Part shown: positions 7,251 through 12,612 of the stretch, in pieces
How positions within the stretch are numbered: position 1 is the stretch's first letter
Layout: the number at the start of each line of letters is the position of its first letter
From: a virus
Reading direction: 5' to 3' (one strand)
DNA: 31,315 nt
Virus record (IMG/VR): IMGVR_UViG_3300037488_001629
Coordinates: 1-31,315 of that record
Translations under genes and position numbers: made by a program
The notes under the pieces: generated by a model
Databases searched by the model: none
What the model was told of the DNA's origin: nothing
Seen by the model: only the letters and a program-made list of their open reading frames with translations

Positions 7251-7676
7251 ATGCAAACTTTTCTACCCTACCCGAGTTTTATTAAATCCGCTATAGCATT
7301 AGACATGCGGCGCTTAGGTAAGCAGCGGGTTGAAGTGTTGCAGTTGTTGAAAGCGCTGCATGAAGGTGGCGCATGGGTGAATCATCCAGCGTGCAAAATG
7401 TGGCGCGGTTATGAGCAAGCACTAGTTGTTTATGGAATTTCTGTATGTTTAATATGGAAAGAACGCGGTTACAAAGATACATGCCTCAATAAAATAAAAA
7501 AATATTTAACCAAAGAAAATGCCGAATTAACAAGCTGGGTAAAACCTCCGTGGATAGGCAACGAAGCATTTCATGCAGCGCATAGATCAAATTTACTACG
7601 CAAAGACCCGGTGCATTACGGACAATTCAAGTGGACCGAACCGAATGACTTGCCTTATATCTGGCCGGTCAATTAA
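7251..7676 (+). CDS. Pyrimidine-dimer DNA glycosylase-like protein (MSMEG_6728 family)
   Basis: The gene encodes 141 residues, with ATG after AAGGGGGTAGC. The N-terminus MQTFLPYPSF, then LDMRRLGKQRVE, NHPACKMWRGYE and the ICLIW-type helix match what I know of the MSMEG_6728 family, related to the T4 endonuclease V (Pyr_excise) group. Members are predicted to excise UV photoproducts; catalysis in T4 endoV uses the N-terminal amine and a Glu. Here the mature N-terminus and conserved Glu residues are plausible but unproven. It stands alone between small genes. Family membership is fairly sure, activity is inferred. Confidence 0.75.
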   Translation: MQTFLPYPSFIKSAIALDMRRLGKQRVEVLQLLKALHEGGAWVNHPACKMWRGYEQALVVYGISVCLIWKERGYKDTCLNKIKKYLTKENAELTSWVKPPWIGNEAFHAAHRSNLLRKDPVHYGQFKWTEPNDLPYIWPVN

Positions 7677-7743
7677 ACTGTAGTACCACGCTGTACCCTC
7701 GCGGCTAGCGCCGCACGATACTTTTTAATATTGGAGAATTACC

Positions 7744-8586
7744 ATGTCTGAAATGCGTACTAAATTAATGCTGACCGCCGTTACCATTCGTAAATATGAG
7801 GCGCGTAAGCAGGACAAAGCAGTCACCGCCGAAGTCAACGAGTCGAAGCATGCACGGTCTGGTGCAGCACGGGTTAATAAAGACCTGTTTACCAAAGAAG
7901 CAATGGCGAAGGTGAACGAAGCAGCAAGTGCAGCACGTTTAGTGCATTATAAATACACAATGCCGTGGAGTGACGAAGGTTATCGTATCCTTACGACTGA
8001 TCTTTATTCCGAATTTCTTGCGAACATCAGTATCTGCCGGCAGAATTTCCTGACCGCTGCTGTTGAGTTCATCAAGAATTACGAAGGGCATAAAGCGGAT
8101 GCGCAGATTCACCTCGGCAATATGTGGAACGAAGCGGATTACCTTCCCGCTGCTGATCTGGTGAACAAGTTCAGCTTCGACGTTAAGTTGATGCCGCTGC
8201 CGCAAGCTTCGGACTTTAGGGTAGATATCGCCGATGACGAAATCAAAATGATTCAGGCGGATATCGAGCAGCGCGTTATGGCGTCACTCGCTGACGGTTT
8301 GAAAGCCCCCATCGAGAAGCTGTTCAAAGCAGTAAGCGCAATGAGTGAGAAACTCAGTGACCCTGAAGCACAGTTTCAATACACGTTGATTGAGAATGTG
8401 CGGGATATCGCTGCGCTGCTGCCGCGTTTCAACTTCGTCAATGACCCGCACATTAACCAACTGGCTGCTGATGCACAGCAACTTACACGGTTCAGCGCTG
8501 ACCAACTCCGCACGAATCCCGCTGCTCGCCAGCAGGTCGTGTCTCATGCAAATTCACTGATTAATAAGGCACAATCATGGCTCTAA
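7744..8586 (+). CDS. DUF3150-like phage protein
   Basis: The gene encodes 280 residues. ATG 7744 follows ATTGGAGAATTACC. It looks largely alpha-helical and soluble, with conserved-looking central segments (YKYTMPWSDEGYRIL, DLYSEFLANI) and a helical C-terminus with repeated short coils. The length, composition and position near a MoxR ATPase and a VWA protein fit DUF3150, a family seen with such modules in phages; I assign it from memory of that pattern, without a search. Its biochemical role is unknown, and it may be a substrate or third component of the ATPase/VWA machine. Confidence 0.65.
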   Translation: MSEMRTKLMLTAVTIRKYEARKQDKAVTAEVNESKHARSGAARVNKDLFTKEAMAKVNEAASAARLVHYKYTMPWSDEGYRILTTDLYSEFLANISICRQNFLTAAVEFIKNYEGHKADAQIHLGNMWNEADYLPAADLVNKFSFDVKLMPLPQASDFRVDIADDEIKMIQADIEQRVMASLADGLKAPIEKLFKAVSAMSEKLSDPEAQFQYTLIENVRDIAALLPRFNFVNDPHINQLAADAQQLTRFSADQLRTNPAARQQVVSHANSLINKAQSWL

Positions 8587-8822
8587 GCAAAGACGCACTG
8601 GCACGTAACTTCATCACACCGGACGAGGCATCGAAGAAGTGGTGCCCCCATGTCCGCAACCTGCACGAAATCAAGGGGATACCTGCATCGTCGGCGACGA
8701 CATCATATAACGCCGACCGCACACATAATAAGTGTATCTCCACAAACTGCATGATGTGGCACTCGGAGACCACGACGACAGGGTGTTGTGGTCTCAGTAA
8801 TACGCTTAATGTAGGGGTGTAA
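8577..8822 (+). CDS. Small Cys/His protein, probable zinc-binding
   Basis: The frame encodes 81 residues and overlaps the previous gene by 10 bases. Spaced motifs WCPHV, CISTNCMMW and GCCGL resemble a small phage family in which a WCP segment is followed by CxxxxCMxW and GxCGL motifs, suggesting metal binding. The ATG has AAGG a short way upstream. The function is unknown. Confidence 0.7.
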   Translation: MALSKDALARNFITPDEASKKWCPHVRNLHEIKGIPASSATTSYNADRTHNKCISTNCMMWHSETTTTGCCGLSNTLNVGV

Positions 8823-8837
8823 TTTTTAACCACAACG

Positions 8838-8854
8838 CCGGGGTTATGCCCCGG
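8838..8854 (+). other. GC-rich hairpin in the intergenic gap
   Basis: CCGGGG-TTATG-CCCCGG forms a 6-bp all-GC stem in the 49-base gap before the gene at 8872. The following sequence (TAATTTAGGAG) has only a broken T-run, so it is at best a weak terminator or a structure that influences the adjacent ribosome-binding site. Confidence 0.45.
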
Positions 8855-8871
8855 TAATTTAGGAGATTGAT

Positions 8872-9102
8872 ATGAACAAAACCGCATACCGTGCTTATGC
8901 CAAGGGTAACTTGTCTGCTACTGCGGACACCCCGAGACAGGCGGCGTACAAGTTCTTCGAGCAGTACCCGACAAAAAGAAAATGTTCGGTCATAACCGGC
9001 GAGATTGACGGCGCGTTCTTTGTTGTGCGCTATGGGCGGAAAAGCGTGCAGTCGTGGAATGACATTACAAAACATAATGCAAACGATTTACCTGATGCTT
9101 AA
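8872..9102 (+). CDS. Small unrecognised basic protein
   Basis: The frame encodes 76 residues, with the ATG after TTTAGGAGATTGAT, the shared leader type. It has the pattern YRAYAKGNLSATADTPRQAAYKFF and later GEIDGAFFVVRYG, which looks like a small alpha/beta fold. I recall similar short phage proteins but no function. No catalytic motif is visible. Confidence 0.68.
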   Translation: MNKTAYRAYAKGNLSATADTPRQAAYKFFEQYPTKRKCSVITGEIDGAFFVVRYGRKSVQSWNDITKHNANDLPDA

Positions 9103-9112
9103 GGAGCTAAAC

Positions 9113-9253
9113 ATGAACAAGAAAGAACTTCGTGCTGCTCTGGATATCTTCTGGCCTAGTTGGGCGAATGCAATCACCTTACCTAACAATGCAACGCAAG
9201 AAGAAATTCGAGCGTTAGCAGATAAAGGAAAAGCAGACTATGCCAATAGATGA
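9113..9253 (+). CDS. Small unrecognised protein (46 aa)
   Basis: ATG 9113 follows TTAAGGAGCTAAAC, a strong ribosome-binding site; the frame also runs upstream to 9005, but that part overlaps the previous gene without a start signal. The product is helix-rich with a short acidic centre (NATQEEIRALADKGKADY). It marks the beginning of a more AT-rich stretch that extends to about 10.1 kb. The function is unknown. Confidence 0.55.
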   Translation: MNKKELRAALDIFWPSWANAITLPNNATQEEIRALADKGKADYANR

Positions 9254-9425
9254 AAAATACCTTGCAGACTGGAAAAGTGAACGAACACATAAGAACCTAG
9301 GTACTGTGTTTATTACTCTGGAGTGTCTTGCTCTACAACTACATAATCTAGACCCTACAACCATTTTTGTTGAGCATGATGGTGAAATAAAGGAAGTCTC
9401 AAGATCAATGATGACAACTGATTGA
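9240..9425 (+). CDS. Small unrecognised protein (61 aa)
   Basis: ATG 9240 overlaps the previous gene by 14 bases and has AAAGGAA upstream. The predicted protein is acidic and may form one alpha/beta unit. It is followed 18 bases later by an intrinsic terminator (9444-9466), which supports a gene ending here. I recognise no family. Confidence 0.55.
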   Translation: MPIDEKYLADWKSERTHKNLGTVFITLECLALQLHNLDPTTIFVEHDGEIKEVSRSMMTTD

Positions 9426-9443
9426 TCCAGTCAATAACCAACT

Positions 9444-9466
9444 AAAGCCTCTTCGGAGGCTTTTTT
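9444..9466 (+). terminator. Rho-independent terminator with UUCG tetraloop
   Basis: AAAGCCTC-TTCG-GAGGCTTT is a perfect 8-bp stem with a UUCG loop, and six T residues (9461-9466) run from the stem. It is placed directly after the gene ending at 9425 and would at least partly interrupt the rightward transcript. I see no clear new promoter just downstream. Confidence 0.9.
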
Positions 9467-9485
9467 CATTTATGGGGTAAATAAG

Positions 9486-9782
9486 TTGATACTCAAATGG
9501 TGGATAGAAACAGTAGGCAAAGATGGTTTTGAGTTTGGTTTAGATATGGTAACTCCAGTAACTTGGAGATTATTCCACTCCCATAAACCAAGTAATGCAT
9601 ATCGTTGCTTGGGTTTACCTGAACCATTCAACAACCATAAATATAAAGAGTGGCTTAAAGAAAATAACAAGAAAGAAATCATTGCTTCTATGGCAGAACT
9701 TCAAGCAAAAATAGTTTCATTAAGAAATAACGCAATAGGAGTAACCAATGGGATACGGCCCAGTAGTAAACGGAAAACATAA
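9486..9782 (+). CDS. Small unrecognised protein in AT-rich patch
   Basis: The frame encodes up to 98 residues from a TTG start at 9486 (preceded by GGGG at modest spacing); the next in-frame ATG is internal, near 9546. Trp-rich N-terminus (ILKWWIE) and a C-terminal helix (MAELQAKIVSLRNN). Its base composition is more AT-rich than the replication genes. Its 3' end overlaps the next small gene. The coding call is reasonable, but the start is uncertain and the function unknown. Confidence 0.5.
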   Translation: MILKWWIETVGKDGFEFGLDMVTPVTWRLFHSHKPSNAYRCLGLPEPFNNHKYKEWLKENNKKEIIASMAELQAKIVSLRNNAIGVTNGIRPSSKRKT

Positions 9783-9891
9783 GCCTATTACTCCTTACAA
9801 AGGATCATGGGCTGACACAGTAAACAAACCCAAAGAAACCCAATGGAACAAGAAGAATCCTCCAGACGTAAAACCATCATTGATCGCCTAG
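9748..9891 (+). CDS. Small unrecognised protein (47 aa)
   Basis: ATG 9748 has a good ribosome-binding site (AATAGGAGTAACC) inside the preceding frame. The peptide MGYGPVVNGKHKPITPYKGS... is basic and rich in Gly, Pro, Lys and Trp, so probably unstructured. It overlaps another short frame beginning at 9843. I do not recognise it. Confidence 0.5.
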   Translation: MGYGPVVNGKHKPITPYKGSWADTVNKPKETQWNKKNPPDVKPSLIA

Positions 9892-9917
9892 AAAGAAACA
9901 AGGCTACACCGGCTTAA
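9843..9917 (+). CDS. Possible N-terminal fragment of a frameshifted HTH-type protein
   Basis: This 24-residue frame (M-E-Q-E-E-S-S-R-R-K-T-I-I-D-R-L-E-R-N-K...) ends at TAA 9915-9917. In the -1 frame at its end, the sequence continues with QGYTGLTRREYQQCMRDF and then the frame annotated at 9941. The two parts read as one plausible protein if a single base is missing near 9900 (ACAAGG instead of ACAAAGG). It may be a remnant, a sequencing error, or a frameshift site; on its own it is not a convincing gene. Confidence 0.3.
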   Translation: MEQEESSRRKTIIDRLERNKATPA

Positions 9918-9940
9918 CCCGCCGCGAGTATCAGCAATGT

Positions 9941-10123
9941 ATGCGGGACTTTCTCCCTCGCGGCGAGCAGTGCGTCAACCATATTCTTACTGAGGAGATA
10001 GTTAAAAAGATTCGCGAAAACAAAGAAAGAAAGTCTCTTGCTCAGTGGGGCAGGGAGTTAGGTATTCCGTGGACTACGCTGAGAGACGCCCGTAATTATA
10101 TCACTTGGAGCCACCTACCATGA
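9941..10123 (+). CDS. Small helix-turn-helix-like protein, probably lacking its true N-terminus
   Basis: The frame encodes 60 residues from ATG 9941, but this ATG has no ribosome-binding site. Conserved-looking sequence (TGLTRREYQQCMRDFLPRGE) begins upstream of it, after a TGA near 9879-9881, with no usable start codon. The C-terminal part (LTEEIVKKIRENKERKSLAQ, then GRELGIPWTTLRDARN) looks like a helix-turn-helix of the kind used in small phage regulators. The missing N-terminus is best explained by a shift from the frame at 9843. The stop overlaps the next ATG as ATGA (10120-10123). Confidence 0.5.
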   Translation: MRDFLPRGEQCVNHILTEEIVKKIRENKERKSLAQWGRELGIPWTTLRDARNYITWSHLP

Positions 10124-10332
10124 CTGTTGATTACAACGATGCAATGCAGATTCTCGAAGACCCAAAGGCGGCTGCTTGGGAACTAAGGGACTTGGCAAAG
10201 AGTTTGCTGGAAGAATTGCAAGTAGCTAAGGCAGCAGAGCGTGAACGATGCATTGCTGCATTAAAAGAATCTGAATGGTATTCGTGTTTTGATATTGAAA
10301 CAATAATCCGAGCACTAGGAGACCAGCCATGA
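10120..10332 (+). CDS. Small unrecognised helical protein (70 aa)
   Basis: ATG 10120 overlaps the previous stop and has TTGGAG nine bases upstream; the TTG at 10105 in the same frame is less likely. The central segment (LRDLAKSLLEELQVAKAAER) is a strong amphipathic helix, and the end (CFDIETIIRALGDQP) resembles the tails of small phage proteins rich in Arg/Cys helices. Stop and next start overlap as ATGA. The function is unknown. Confidence 0.62.
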   Translation: MTVDYNDAMQILEDPKAAAWELRDLAKSLLEELQVAKAAERERCIAALKESEWYSCFDIETIIRALGDQP

Positions 10333-10760
10333 ACAAATGGCTATCCATCGGCGTAACGCCGCCAGCTATATTAGCGCAGATAAATGTAGTATCAATGGAT
10401 AGCGATCTTCTCAAAGCAACTACTAAAAGATACAAACCTAGAGGCACTAGGAATGTTATCTTTGATTACCCAAAGGTAGTTGCAGAGATAGCAGCACTAT
10501 TCCCCAATGAGTTCACGATACCAGACTTAAGCGAGCATAACCCTGATATCCACTGGGCGCAGTTTATTAAGCGGCTGCGTACTGTGTGCCCTGAAATAAT
10601 TACAGTAATAAGATCAGAACCAAGAGGGCGCAACAACGGCGGCTTATGTTTTGTTTACAAAGTACATCTGGAGGAAATACCAACACTCATCAAAGCGCAG
10701 CACGATAGGAAAGTAGCAGCAGAAGCAGCGAGACATCGCAACTTTAGGAGAAAGGTATGA
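10329..10760 (+). CDS. Unrecognised phage protein (143 aa)
   Basis: ATG 10329 has TAGGAG upstream and overlaps the previous stop. The protein is basic overall. A central region (VVAEIAALFPNEFTIPDLSE) followed by WAQFIKRLRTVCPEIITVIR looks like a small DNA-binding, winged-helix-like fold, and the C-terminus is a charged helix. The assignment to a fold is my inference. It lies in a tightly overlapping set of genes (10120-11421). Confidence 0.65.
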   Translation: MNKWLSIGVTPPAILAQINVVSMDSDLLKATTKRYKPRGTRNVIFDYPKVVAEIAALFPNEFTIPDLSEHNPDIHWAQFIKRLRTVCPEIITVIRSEPRGRNNGGLCFVYKVHLEEIPTLIKAQHDRKVAAEAARHRNFRRKV

Positions 10761-10972
10761 CTGACAAAACAGGTGGTCCGGCATTCCCGGTCGTGTTTGA
10801 GCACAACGAATGCACTTCGGAGCAGGAGGGTATGACACTGCGCGACTACTTCGCAGCGAAAGCGATGCAGGGTATGTGCGCCGTAGATGATGGTGATAGC
10901 GTGAATATTCAATATATGTCTGGCGTTGCTTATGAAATCGCCGACGCTATGCTTAGAGCGAGGGCATTATGA
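10757..10972 (+). CDS. Conserved small phage protein with GMTLRDYFAAKAM motif
   Basis: The frame encodes 71 residues with ATG after TTTAGGAGAAAGGT. The pattern GGPAFP near the N-terminus, GMTLRDYFAAKAMQG in the middle and a YEIADAML helix at the end occurs in many phage and prophage proteins that I know only as hypothetical. No enzymatic role has been attached to it that I can defend. It is translationally coupled on both sides (ATGA at 10757 and 10969). Confidence 0.8.
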   Translation: MTDKTGGPAFPVVFEHNECTSEQEGMTLRDYFAAKAMQGMCAVDDGDSVNIQYMSGVAYEIADAMLRARAL

Positions 10973-11421
10973 GCGATTTACCCTGTGTAACATGCGTTAG
11001 CGGCGTGCGTGGTATGCCGTGCATACTTGACGTAGTCTGCCATCCACGGGACAAGGCGTCGAGCTACCAGCCCATAACTCTTACGGAAGTTAATGAGGAC
11101 ATAATTAAACAGGGCGCTGTTGAAGACGATGAATACACGAAGATTTTTCAGCGCGTCGCCGCTGCCGGTGATATATATGCACCAGATGAAGCACCCACGC
11201 AAACCAGCGACGGCAGCACTGCCAGATACTACCAGCTTCCAGCCGGTGCTACTGAACTACAACATCTGATATCCTATCGGGATATGAATGCACAGATCGG
11301 CGAGATTTTCAGGGCGTGCTACCGTTACGGCATCGCATCGCACAGTGATAAACTACGTGATGCGAAGAAAATTCGTTTCTATGCTGAAGCAGAGATAGCA
11401 CGACTGGAAAAACAGGTGTAA
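10969..11421 (+). CDS. DUF3310-like protein with N-terminal Cys motif
   Basis: The gene encodes 150 residues. The N-terminus carries CVTCVSG and PCILDVVC, a possible metal site. The C-terminal 60 residues (LPAGATELQHLISYRDMNAQ, then IGEIFRACYRYG and DKLRDAKKIRFYAEAEI) resemble the DUF3310 helical domain, common in phages and sometimes annotated as a nucleotide-kinase-related domain. That annotation is weak and I do not adopt it as a function. ATGA overlap with the preceding gene. Confidence 0.65.
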   Translation: MSDLPCVTCVSGVRGMPCILDVVCHPRDKASSYQPITLTEVNEDIIKQGAVEDDEYTKIFQRVAAAGDIYAPDEAPTQTSDGSTARYYQLPAGATELQHLISYRDMNAQIGEIFRACYRYGIASHSDKLRDAKKIRFYAEAEIARLEKQV

Positions 11422-11478
11422 CATGGGCCACCCTGCCCCACTAAGCAGGGGTTTGCAACACTTCATGGAGCAACAAAT

Positions 11479-11700
11479 ATGCCAGTCAATGTTGTAGTTT
11501 CTGAAACTGAAGTTCAGGATGCCCTCGATACCGCCAGCGAAGCAATTAACGACTGCATTACCATTTACGATGATCGAACCTATGAGGATGGCGTTGTCAA
11601 CACGATCAAATGGATGACTGCCGAAGGGGCCGCGCCGCCGTTTGAAGACGGCGACGTTGAGGCCGCATACGATGCAGAGAGCGACTCCGACGAAGATTGA
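11479..11700 (+). CDS. Small acidic protein (73 aa)
   Basis: The frame encodes 73 residues from ATG 11479, with TGGAG ten bases upstream. It is very acidic, ending in a DAESDSDED run, and could mimic nucleic acid charge, though this is only an inference from composition. No family is recognised. A 57-base gap precedes it, with one short stem but no clear terminator. Confidence 0.62.
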   Translation: MPVNVVVSETEVQDALDTASEAINDCITIYDDRTYEDGVVNTIKWMTAEGAAPPFEDGDVEAAYDAESDSDED

Positions 11701-11731
11701 TGATAGTTCCCTTTAACCCGCGAAGGAGCCT

Positions 11732-11959
11732 ATGAGCAATGTTGTCCCCCTGAACAATAGCAGTAGCTGCATGACTGCTGAAATGTTGCTTGACAAAGCA
11801 AAAATGCATGCCGATAATATGGACGGTGTTCTACTCGTCTGGTATGAGAAAGGCACAGCAAAAAGCAACTTGCAGTATTTGACTAGCAGTTTAACCCCGC
11901 AGGATGTGAATTGGTTTGTAGATGAAATCAAGACGCTACTGCACTCCCGGTCGTTGTAA
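11732..11959 (+). CDS. Small unrecognised phage protein (75 aa)
   Basis: ATG 11732 follows CGAAGGAGCCT. The protein has a helical N-terminal half (MTAEMLLDKAKMHA) and a second part (GVLLVWYEKG, LQYLTSSLTPQDVNWFVDEI) that looks like a small alpha/beta unit, and I recall similar sequences among phage hypotheticals. No function can be given. Confidence 0.7.
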   Translation: MSNVVPLNNSSSCMTAEMLLDKAKMHADNMDGVLLVWYEKGTAKSNLQYLTSSLTPQDVNWFVDEIKTLLHSRSL

Positions 11960-11994
11960 TTTTTTCGTTTTTTCATTTTTCAGGAGTTTTCCAA

Positions 11995-12231
11995 ATGTCT
12001 TTCAACATCGAAACCAATGTCGGCATCCCCAGCGGTCGTGGCACCTATGATTTCAGCGCGTTCACCGCTCCCGGCCAGTCTGCCTTCATGCCCGCCACTG
12101 ATCGTGCCAAAAAGGCGGCTTCACTGCGTGCCTCGGCCCGTCGCTGCACTGAAGAAACCGGCGTGACCTTCATTGTCCGCGCCGTGGTCGAAAACGATGT
12201 GGCCGGCGTGCGCATCTGGCGCACCAACTAA
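11995..12231 (+). CDS. Small basic phage protein (78 aa)
   Basis: ATG 11995 has CAGGAG upstream after a T-rich stretch. The N-terminal part is Gly/Ser/Phe-rich and flexible. The central RAKKAASLRASARRC segment is a basic helix, followed by two beta-prone segments (TGVTFIVRAVVEN, GVRIWRTN). It is probably nucleic-acid binding, judged from charge only. An intrinsic terminator follows 25 bases after the stop. Confidence 0.68.
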   Translation: MSFNIETNVGIPSGRGTYDFSAFTAPGQSAFMPATDRAKKAASLRASARRCTEETGVTFIVRAVVENDVAGVRIWRTN

Positions 12232-12255
12232 GCAGTAATTTTTCGGTCGGTGTAC

Positions 12256-12282
12256 AATGGGCGGCTTCGGTCGCCCATTTTT
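12256..12282 (+). terminator. Rho-independent terminator
   Basis: AATGGGCG (12256-12263) pairs with CGCCCATT (12272-12279) around an 8-base loop, with a run of T residues at 12278-12282. It separates the small-gene cluster from the nuclease-polymerase block. Confidence 0.85.
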
Positions 12283-12294
12283 ATGGGGTGCACG

Positions 12295-12612
12295 ATGACA
12301 CCTGAAGGTGAAGTAAAAGAAAAAGTAAAAAAGCTGTTACATAAATACGGAGTGTATTATGAAATGTATGTGCCATCCGGGTACGGAAAGCAATCACTGG
12401 ATTTTGTGTGTTGTGCGTTTGGCACATACTTAGCAATTGAAACGAAGCAGGCGGGTAAGAAGCTTACCCCACGGCAACAAAAGACGGCGCTCGATATGCG
12501 CAAAGCAGGCGCACTTGTTGTTGAAATTATCGGGCTTGATTCACCTAATTTCGAGAAGCTTGAGCAATGGCTAATGACACTCCAAGCAATGAAGAACTTG
12601 CAGGGCTTGTAA
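12295..12612 (+). CDS. VRR-NUC-like PD-(D/E)xK nuclease
   Basis: The gene encodes 105 residues. I chose ATG 12295; the same frame extends back to a GTG at 12250, but that lies inside the terminator. The core has the layout of a small VRR-NUC domain: an N-terminal helix, then SLDFVCCAFG (active-site Asp), LAIETKQAG (the ExK pair) and PRQQKTALDMRKAGALVVEI. Such nucleases act on branched or flapped DNA in phage replication or recombination. Its 3' end overlaps the polymerase start by 46 bases, so the two are coupled. Confidence 0.8.
   Translation: MTPEGEVKEKVKKLLHKYGVYYEMYVPSGYGKQSLDFVCCAFGTYLAIETKQAGKKLTPRQQKTALDMRKAGALVVEIIGLDSPNFEKLEQWLMTLQAMKNLQGL

Noticed and set aside
7701-7726. GCGGC-TAGC-GCCGC hairpin with nearby T residues before the gene at 7744
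   Set aside because: The stem is short and the T-run begins six bases after it, so it is not a convincing terminator.
11423-11497. 24-residue frame between the genes at 10969 and 11479
   Set aside because: It overlaps the next gene, has a weak start signal and no recognisable content.
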